12,159 nt of DNA from Sedimentisphaerales bacterium (GTDB taxonomy: Bacteria; Planctomycetota; Phycisphaerae; Sedimentisphaerales; SM23-30), in NCBI GenBank assembly GCA_016932145.1, contig JAFGDI010000116.1, positions 1 through 12,159 on the forward strand. The letters are read 5' to 3'. The notes beneath the pieces were generated by a model. The model worked only from the letters and a program-made list of their open reading frames with translations. It searched no databases and was not told the origin of the DNA. The position numbers and the translations under genes were made by a program. Below are positions 7,901 to 12,159 of the stretch, piece by piece. Position 1 is the first letter of the stretch. Each line of letters begins with the position of its first letter.

Positions 7901-9781
7901 AATATCGTTGGTGTCAGGCGTACAGAAGGGCCTGGCAGCGGCGGTAAGTTTGGCTTTGGCGGAGGCGATCATGGTAATGCCGGACTGCTCAATAAGAACA
8001 GTGGCTTTGATCAGTTCACAGTTACGCACGGCAGGGTGCCGGTGCCGTTTTTTATGAGTACTGCTGGTTATGGCATTTTTCTTAATACTGTTGCTAAAGG
8101 TACAGACTTTGATGCTACTGGCGGTTTTGCCACTGAAGACTATCTGGATTATTGGTTTATGGCTGGTCCTTCGTTTAAGTCTGTTTTAGCTGACTATAGT
8201 GAATTGACCGGTAAAATGGCTCTATTCCCGAAATGGGCCTACGGTTTTATGTTGTCTAAATATGGTAACGATAATGCCACTCAGGCTGAATTTGTCAACT
8301 GGATCAATTGGCTTCGGTTTGGTGGTCACCCAGCAGATGATGGCGGTGGGGGCTGGCCGATAGATTGCTATGTCTTTGATTATGGCTGGCGGGGAGCTAA
8401 GTGGAACCCGCACCGCTGGGACCCGGCGAGATACCCCGATCTGGCGGATATGTTCCACCAGGCTGATTCTTTAGGGTTCCATGTCGGCCTGCATAATAAT
8501 TATGGTACACCTGAAGCTGATAAGGGCAATTTTACAGACCCGGCGACTGCTGATAAGTGGTGGCAGGCCCACCTTAACCCGGTAATAGCTCCTGGATATG
8601 GCGACTGGTTCTGGCCTGATGAGTTTGATGTAGTTGGTGATAACCTTATGGCCAATCGCTCTGCCAGGGTCGTACATGAAAAATGGCTGGATTATACTAC
8701 TCAGCAGCGACCAATGTTCATTACTCGCGGTGGTTATGCCGGTCATCATTATGCCTGTGCCTGGTCCGGCGATATCGAAAATACCATAAGCGAAATGAAT
8801 AAACAGATCGTAAATCAGCAGGCAGTAGGTCTGTCTGGTTATCCCTGGTTCTCTCATGATCTGGGTGGCTTCAAGGCTAAACCTTCTGATAACCTGTATA
8901 TAAGATGGGTAGCCGAGTTTGGCTCATTTTGCTCTATAATGCGGGCTCATGGCCATGATGGCCGCGAACCCTGGCTTTACAGTGCCAATGCACAGGGTAT
9001 TTTACGCAAATATCTCAATTTGCGATATAAACTCTTCCCTTACATATATACTACGGCCTGGCAGGGCTATTCCGCCGGTATTCCTATGATGCGGGCAATG
9101 GCACTGGAGTATCAGAATGATGCTGTCGCCTGGACTAAGCAGAACCAATATTTCTGGGGCGACTGGTTCCTGGTGGCGCCGGCATTAAGCGAAAATGCTA
9201 CTAATGTAAGCGTCTGGATACCTGAAGGTGACTGGTATGATTACTTTAAGGGGACAAAATATACCGGACCGCAGGACATTACCGTTAGTGCCCAACTTGA
9301 TGAGATACCGGTATTCGTTAAGGCTGGTGCTATTATCCCCACCGGGCCAGCTATTCGCTATGCCGATCAATTGCCTCTCGATGAAATTACACTTGATATA
9401 TATCCTGTTGTGGGTAACTCATCTTATTCGTTGTATGAAGATGATGGCATAACACGCAACTACCTCATTAATAATGCCTGGTCTCTGACAAAGTATGATT
9501 ATGAGAACACCGGCGATAATATCAGGTTTGTAATAAATGCGGCCCAGGTTAATGCCCCGGAGCTGTATTCGCCGGTACTGCCTCGTGACTATTACTGTCG
9601 CTTTAATTATACCGAGTCTGCTCCGGTATTAGTTACAGCAAATGGTGCATCTCTCAACCAATATGCAGATGAGTATTCATTCCGTCTGGCACAAAGCGGC
9701 TGGTATTATGACAGTGAATCAAATATTCTCTGGGTAAAGGTCGTAGATGATGGCGATGGTTGCATTCTGACTATTCAATAG
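4934..9781 (+). CDS. Secreted multidomain glycoside hydrolase, family GH31
   Basis: A 1615-residue exported enzyme expected to hydrolyse an alpha-glycosidic bond. Seen in order: signal peptide 1-29 (ends AVPLHA); two LamG/concanavalin-like domains (about 30-243 and 248-450); a repetitive beta-strand region resembling autotransporter beta-helices (about 455-690); a Calx-beta-like domain (about 695-812); a dockerin-like motif at 821-841 (DLDNDHEVAPGDLYLLAQAW) with a degenerate partner to about 869; then the GH31 unit: N-terminal beta-sandwich (about 870-1090), barrel from about 1093, and C-terminal beta domains to 1615. GH31 marks are PIDCYVFDYGW (D1149), WFWPDEFD (D1229, likely nucleophile), WSGD (D1280, likely acid/base), HDLGGF and RAHGHDGREPW. 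The classic nucleophile motif W-x-D-M-N-E is replaced by W-P-D-E. The substrate is unknown; alpha-glucosidase, galactosidase and xylosidase activities all occur in the family. A weak AGGAGAAAGG lies before the ATG. The next gene is a sulfatase. Confidence 0.88.
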   Translation: MKNLNYKYCDGVLKYIILLMMTLAVPLHAGMAGHWNFDTNDTAAVISDSLNNYDGTVIGNVATDPDGIKGSALSFDGSGYVVINNALLADCIQDYPFSISCWVRVDSQPSSTYAAVWLGNSKSFSQYFQVGPRMSRSIMVGRNEPYCDFDTGLTQSDTPVDDGQWHHIAAVFVSAVDRRLYVDGYAAGTGSAFCPFPDSLDMVTLGCNARKTGPTDYMSGSLDEVRLFDHALSLTEVKGLYLADQAIAYWPCDTVGGSEYTQRYQSYISGSLSLVNGVKGQAYYFDGSSYINVSSDICADMPDYPFTMAYWFKVSEQDQSTYAACWLGNKYVSDQYFQTGVRRGKAMLTARNTNFDLGLVESPAELDNDIWHSAVAVFNASDDRRLYIDSVLVSEDVDNVDFIQYLNRFTLGRNSRSSATDYFIGALDEVYVFNKPVNDDIISGLYHVARVGAAQVVQARAALPGENWNTPGVWSDNITPDIQSAANYICDSDLYAPAGDTVFSGQALTLSGTLFLADQAVVIDGLFVEDGTLNVRGNCAISGNIETVGDLHIAFADPGSSLSIGSVINGLGNITIASGGEVVLLADNSSFAGEWQVNGKLTASASGSLGNGNVTAAAGAWLTIDYDLSTDARVLLEDGSTTSIDQNIIVGSMVIDGQELAYGNYSSLYLYQVYDNMFVEYASGSGSVSVGPVSGLVQQSDGTTQVSESSLIADTFSVVLSEQPAGQVTVTLDPQLSALTQNDIQLAGTELPGQSLVLYFDPANWNIPQLVTVLPVADGIVEPVELAGISLTFRDGDTTIGIASPVLVEIFDSEPSGLLADLDNDHEVAPGDLYLLAQAWLQNAGFNLAGSSEIQLDDFAVLSKQWGTVARPDALAGYASHLVNGNEIVFNCGLSQVKVSMCNSRMARVQLAPDRQYRSDEHPDYFMVQKFNWPQVDFAVTDEGSYIKVATADMVIRAQKSPFRLQMYRADNTTLLAKDDDQQGMYWQNNIVGVRRTEGPGSGGKFGFGGGDHGNAGLLNKNSGFDQFTVTHGRVPVPFFMSTAGYGIFLNTVAKGTDFDATGGFATEDYLDYWFMAGPSFKSVLADYSELTGKMALFPKWAYGFMLSKYGNDNATQAEFVNWINWLRFGGHPADDGGGGWPIDCYVFDYGWRGAKWNPHRWDPARYPDLADMFHQADSLGFHVGLHNNYGTPEADKGNFTDPATADKWWQAHLNPVIAPGYGDWFWPDEFDVVGDNLMANRSARVVHEKWLDYTTQQRPMFITRGGYAGHHYACAWSGDIENTISEMNKQIVNQQAVGLSGYPWFSHDLGGFKAKPSDNLYIRWVAEFGSFCSIMRAHGHDGREPWLYSANAQGILRKYLNLRYKLFPYIYTTAWQGYSAGIPMMRAMALEYQNDAVAWTKQNQYFWGDWFLVAPALSENATNVSVWIPEGDWYDYFKGTKYTGPQDITVSAQLDEIPVFVKAGAIIPTGPAIRYADQLPLDEITLDIYPVVGNSSYSLYEDDGITRNYLINNAWSLTKYDYENTGDNIRFVINAAQVNAPELYSPVLPRDYYCRFNYTESAPVLVTANGASLNQYADEYSFRLAQSGWYYDSESNILWVKVVDDGDGCILTIQ

Positions 9782-9804
9782 TCTTTAAGGTATTACCATT
9801 TTTG

Positions 9805-9853
9805 CAAAAGATCACAGCCAGTCAGATAAATTCCGACTGGCTGTATTCTTTTG
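9805..9853 (+). terminator. Intrinsic terminator after the GH31 gene
   Basis: ACAGCCAGTC (9814-9823) pairs perfectly with GACTGGCTGT (9835-9844) around an 11-base loop. An outer stem CAAAAG/CTTTTG (9805-9810 with 9848-9853) supplies the T-run on the right and an A-run on the left, so it may work in both directions. It begins 23 bases after the stop codon at 9779-9781. Confidence 0.8.
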
Positions 9854-10048
9854 GTGACTATAAACTAATAATCTAATCGCCAGTTGCATGATTGTCCGTC
9901 GCTGCAATACCTACTTTTGGAGGTAGGGACTTTTGTGGTTGTTTTTTTGTTCACTATTATTGCATAATGTTTTAATTCTCTCTGTTTTACTGCCTGGTTT
10001 GGGGTTTGTTATTGTATTTATGTTGATTCAGATTAAAATTCAGTAATC
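9854..10048. other. T-rich leader region of the sulfatase gene
   Basis: No gene is seen here. CCTAC (9910-9914) can pair with GTAGG (9923-9927), followed by T-rich sequence, but the stem is short. No convincing -35/-10 pair was found, and there is no clear Shine-Dalgarno sequence before the ATG at 10049. The sulfatase promoter must lie here or be missing, because the strong terminator at 9805-9853 separates it from the GH31 gene. Confidence 0.3.
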
Positions 10049-11557
10049 ATGAAAACATTGTTGAAAATCGTTCTTTCGTTTTATTTATTGTCTTTGATCA
10101 GTGATAATGTAATAGCCCAGCAGCGGCCTAATATATTGTTCTGTCTGGCTGATGACTGGGGCTGGCCTCATGCCGGGGCTTATGGTGATGGTGGTGTTGA
10201 TACACCAAATTTTGATCGGCTCAGTCGCGAGGGCATGTTGTTTCATAATGCCTATGTTACCAGCCCATCATGCAGCCCCAGTCGCAACTCGGTTATTACC
10301 GGCAAATACCCCTGGCAGCTTGGCTCTGGTGCAAATCTGCAAAGTTGTTTGCCGGTTGAGCATAATAGTGTAGTCCATATTCTCGCTCGCAATAATTATC
10401 TCACCGGCTATACTAAAGCCAAAACCTGGGGGCCAGGCGATATTCAGCCCTGGCAGGAATATCATGGTGCTCATCCTGCCGGTGCAAAATCTTATAATGG
10501 TCTGGCTGATTTTCTCACTGAGAATCAAGGTAAAGATGAACCATTCTTTTTCTGGCTGGGAACATCAGACCCGCATCGACCTTATGATAAGGGTACTGGA
10601 CTGGCAAGTGGTATAGACCCGGCTAAGGTGAAAATGTTCGAGCAGTTCCCCGACAGTTCAGTTATACGCAGTGATATCGCTGACTATTATTATGAGGTGC
10701 AACGCTGGGATTCATTGGTTGGCAATGCTATTGCTGAGTTGGAAAAGAGAGGACTGCTTGATAATACCATAATCATAATGACAGGCGATCATGGTATGCC
10801 GTTCCCTCGCTGTAAGGGCAATTTGTATGATAGCGGCGTACGCGTGCCTTTTGTTGTTCGCTGGGGAAAGGGGGTAAAGCAGGGGCTTGAAGTTCAGGAC
10901 TTCATTTCTTTTGCCGATATTGCACCTACTCTGCTGGAGCTGACTGGCATAAAAGTACCTGCTGATATGACCGGCAAAAGTTTCGCCCCTGTTCTCAGGG
11001 CTCAAAAATCAGGACTGGTAGAGCCAGATGTTCGCAGTAGTGTGGTTTTTGGGCGAGAAAGGCATGTGCCTGCTCAGGAGAAACCAGATATGGGCGGATA
11101 TCCATCTCGTGCTTATCGCGATTTTAATTATCTCTATATCAGGAACTATTCACCGGCACGGTGGCCCGCTGGAACTGACCGGCTTGGTTATACTAATTAC
11201 CCGGATCAGTGGCTGGCTGATTGTGATGCCAGTCCAACCAAGAACTATATCGTTCTTAATAAGGACAAAGACGCTGTGCATCGCAGGGCATATGAACTCT
11301 GCTTTGCAAAACGGCCGGCTCAGGAGCTTTATGATCTTAAAAATGATCCGGGTCAGACTCATAATTTAGCTGCTGACCCGGCTTATGCCGCTATGCTGAC
11401 TGAAATGGAAGCAAAACTTCAGATGGAGCTTGCCCGTCATAACGACCCACGCGTCAGTGAGCCAGAATATACCGGCTTTGATCTCTATCCTTATGCCGGG
11501 CCCGGTGGTGCCAAAATACCAGCCGATATTAAGCACAGGATTCAATCTGATAACTGA
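10049..11557 (+). CDS. Secreted formylglycine-dependent sulfatase, heparan N-sulfatase-like
   Basis: A 502-residue type I sulfatase that should release sulfate from a sulfated sugar outside the cytoplasm. Seen: signal peptide 1-23 (ends DNVIA); metal-binding D35-D36 in NILFCLADDWGW; the sulfatase signature CSPSRNSVITG with C75 as the residue converted to formylglycine and R79; DPHRP (D174, H176) and TGDHG (D247-H248), the usual active-site and metal positions; and a C-terminal ELYDLKNDPGQTHNL motif typical of the family. DPHRP together with DHGMPFPRCKGNLYDSG resembles human N-sulfoglucosamine sulfohydrolase, so an SGSH-like subgroup is proposed; substrate specificity is inferred. Maturation needs a formylglycine-generating enzyme or anaerobic sulfatase maturase, which is not in this window. 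The length is normal for the family. The start is chosen because the signal peptide begins there, despite a weak ribosome binding site. Confidence 0.9.
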   Translation: MKTLLKIVLSFYLLSLISDNVIAQQRPNILFCLADDWGWPHAGAYGDGGVDTPNFDRLSREGMLFHNAYVTSPSCSPSRNSVITGKYPWQLGSGANLQSCLPVEHNSVVHILARNNYLTGYTKAKTWGPGDIQPWQEYHGAHPAGAKSYNGLADFLTENQGKDEPFFFWLGTSDPHRPYDKGTGLASGIDPAKVKMFEQFPDSSVIRSDIADYYYEVQRWDSLVGNAIAELEKRGLLDNTIIIMTGDHGMPFPRCKGNLYDSGVRVPFVVRWGKGVKQGLEVQDFISFADIAPTLLELTGIKVPADMTGKSFAPVLRAQKSGLVEPDVRSSVVFGRERHVPAQEKPDMGGYPSRAYRDFNYLYIRNYSPARWPAGTDRLGYTNYPDQWLADCDASPTKNYIVLNKDKDAVHRRAYELCFAKRPAQELYDLKNDPGQTHNLAADPAYAAMLTEMEAKLQMELARHNDPRVSEPEYTGFDLYPYAGPGGAKIPADIKHRIQSDN

Positions 11558-11698
11558 TCATATTGTCAGTATCTGTCAGTAATATGGCAACTTTAATGGT
11601 CATATTATGCCTGATTGCAGCTCTTGTTGTGCATAAGTCTCGATTTTAAAAGGCTTTACATTGTTGTCGCTGATTGCTTGGTATTTGCCTGTTGTTAT
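11558..11698. other. Gap after the sulfatase gene, no gene seen
   Basis: CATATT (11559-11564), AATATG (11581-11586) and CATATT (11601-11606) allow two mutually exclusive weak stems. No T-run follows either of them. Nothing else stands out. Confidence 0.2.
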
Positions 11699-11732
11699 CG
11701 TTTTTTGTAACCGTGAACGGTTACCGTTTTTT
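11699..11732. repeat. 18-bp palindrome bracketed by 8-bp direct repeats
   Basis: GTAACCGTGAACGGTTAC (11707-11724) is flanked on the left by CGTTTTTT (11699-11706) and on the right by CGTTTTTT (11725-11732). Its 16-bp core TAACCGTGAACGGTTA is identical to 1634-1649, the right end of the 200-bp element. This looks like a minimal insertion of the same repeat family with its own target duplication. The T-rich repeats make chance similarity easier, but the CG at both left borders is not explained by T-richness. Confidence 0.6.
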
Positions 11733-11734
11733 TT
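11707..11734 (+). terminator. Probable terminator formed by the 18-bp palindrome and a T8 run
   Basis: GTAACCG-TGAA-CGGTTAC forms a 7-bp stem with a four-base loop, followed by CG and eight T (11727-11734). It stands 150 bases after the sulfatase stop and just before the ssrA promoter, where a terminator would separate the two transcripts. Confidence 0.6.
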
Positions 11735-11749
11735 GGCTACTATTAGAAC

Positions 11750-11778
11750 TTGCTATGTATCATTTTTATAGTTACAAT
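11750..11778 (+). promoter_or_regulatory. Sigma-70-type promoter of ssrA
   Basis: TTGCTA (11750-11755) and TACAAT (11773-11778) are separated by exactly 17 bases and match the -35 and -10 consensus at 4 and 5 of 6 positions. Transcription would start near 11785, giving a leader of about 20 bases before the mature tmRNA end at 11805, to be removed by RNase P. Confidence 0.6.
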
Positions 11779-11804
11779 ACAGTTCTACATACACTTGAAA
11801 TGTC

Positions 11805-12159
11805 GGGGGCGACAGGTATCGACCGGATAGTTTGAGGTGTAGGTGGCATGTCCAGGATGTCGGTTGGCCTGGTTAATCATTCCGGCAACAAAAACTTAAA
11901 TGGCAACACTCAGTTGCGTATGGCTGCCTAATTAAGGCGCCCGTCCACACCGTGACGCCTGCTGGCGAATGTGGGCGCAAATTAGCGGGCTGGTTTGCTT
12001 TGGCTGCCTGATGCGAAGCAAATGAGATCATACATTGGACTGGCCAAAAAGAGATCCTGTCTATTGGAGCTCTCGCGGCGAGATACAAATAACAGACTAA
12101 ACATGTAGAAGCCTATACTGATTCATCTCGGGACGGGGGTTCAATTCCCCCCGCCTCCA
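11805..12159 (+). ncRNA. ssrA: Transfer-messenger RNA (tmRNA)
   Basis: The tmRNA rescues stalled ribosomes with SmpB and adds a degradation tag. Seen: acceptor strand GGGGGCG (11805-11811) pairs with CGCCTCC (12152-12158), including a G3-U wobble, the alanine identity mark; discriminator A at 12159. The D-like region contains TATCGACCGG; the T arm is GGGGG-TTCAATT-CCCCC. Long-range helix H2 is supported by GTGTAGG (11837-11843) with CCTATAC (12112-12118) and CATGT (11847-11851) with ACATG (12101-12105). CCAGG/CCTGG (11852-11856 with 11868-11872) fits the first pseudoknot; GCGCCC/GGGCGC (11937-11942 with 11973-11978) and CGCC/GGCG (11956-11959 with 11964-11967) form a stem region after the tag stop. 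The last three bases CCA are stem plus discriminator, so the true CCA tail lies outside the window or is added later. This is a one-piece, not circularly permuted, tmRNA. Confidence 0.96.
11884..11931 (+). other. tmRNA tag reading frame, GNKNLNGNTQLRMAA
   Basis: GGC at 11884 opens a short frame that ends with TAA at 11929-11931 and encodes GNKNLNGNTQLRMAA. The frame is chosen because it ends in two alanines like known tags; the frame starting at GCA (11885) stops after four codons. The exact resume codon is uncertain. The tag ends MAA where the usual form is LAA. Confidence 0.7.

Noticed and set aside
8471..8857. Minus-strand open frame of 128 codons
   Set aside because: It is antisense to the GH31 catalytic core, which has clear motifs; long antisense frames are expected from codon bias.
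9910..9927. Hairpin CCTAC/GTAGG as a second terminator or riboswitch
   Set aside because: The stem has only five pairs, the T-run is interrupted, and no known riboswitch core was recognised.
11559..11607. Alternating CATATT/AATATG stems as an attenuator
   Set aside because: The stems have only 6-7 AT-rich pairs, lie after a stop codon and have no T-run.
11873..12088. Minus-strand open frame of 71 codons
   Set aside because: It lies entirely inside the tmRNA, whose structure explains the sequence; there is no ribosome binding site or family resemblance.
12157..12159. Terminal CCA read as the encoded tmRNA CCA tail
   Set aside because: Pairing of GGGGGCG with CGCCTCC makes these bases the last two stem positions plus the discriminator A; the CCA tail would come after the window.
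1..12159. CRISPR array, defence genes or prophage genes
   Set aside because: No regularly spaced repeats, integrase, nuclease or phage structural genes were found. ssrA is a known integration site, but the sequence beyond its 3' end is not in the window.

Overview
The window looks like chromosomal DNA from a planctomycete of the Phycisphaerae, most likely Sedimentisphaerales-like. This rests on family knowledge plus what is visible: a FecR protein fused to a lectin-like C-terminus, a PEP-CTERM sorting tail, short dockerin-like calcium motifs inside secreted proteins, LamG-rich carbohydrate enzymes and a formylglycine sulfatase. No sequence comparison was possible, so the taxonomy is an inference.

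Layout, all on the + strand: (1) 3-1445, the 3' part of a FecR-type membrane protein whose start lies left of the window; (2) 1446-1823, a gap filled mainly by a 200-bp fold-back mobile element (1451-1650) with an exact 8-bp target duplication, followed by a hairpin and the ribosome binding site of the next gene; (3) 1824-3875, a secreted multidomain protein (lectin-like, Fn3-like, PKD-like, dockerin-like, PA14-like); (4) 3999-4814, a short paralogue of that protein's first domain with a PEP-CTERM tail; (5) a terminator hairpin, then 4934-9781, a 1615-residue secreted glycoside hydrolase of family GH31 with two LamG domains; (6) a strong terminator at 9805-9853, then 10049-11557, a secreted sulfatase resembling heparan N-sulfatases; (7) an 18-bp palindrome with its own 8-bp direct repeats, then a promoter and the tmRNA gene ssrA (11805-12159), which runs to the right edge.

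The protein genes fit together as a polysaccharide-scavenging locus. A FecR-like protein may sense or regulate at the inner membrane, two related sugar-binding-type proteins are exported, and GH31 and the sulfatase would remove alpha-linked sugars and sulfate groups from a sulfated glycan. The substrate cannot be read from the sequence. The ssrA gene is a housekeeping gene and unrelated to this function.

The most interesting non-coding signal is a family of short palindromes with consensus GTAAyCGTTCAC..GrTTAC. They form the ends of the 200-bp element and occur once alone as an 18-bp unit. Both occurrences are bracketed by perfect 8-bp direct repeats, which points to transposition. No new defence or other accessory system was recognised.
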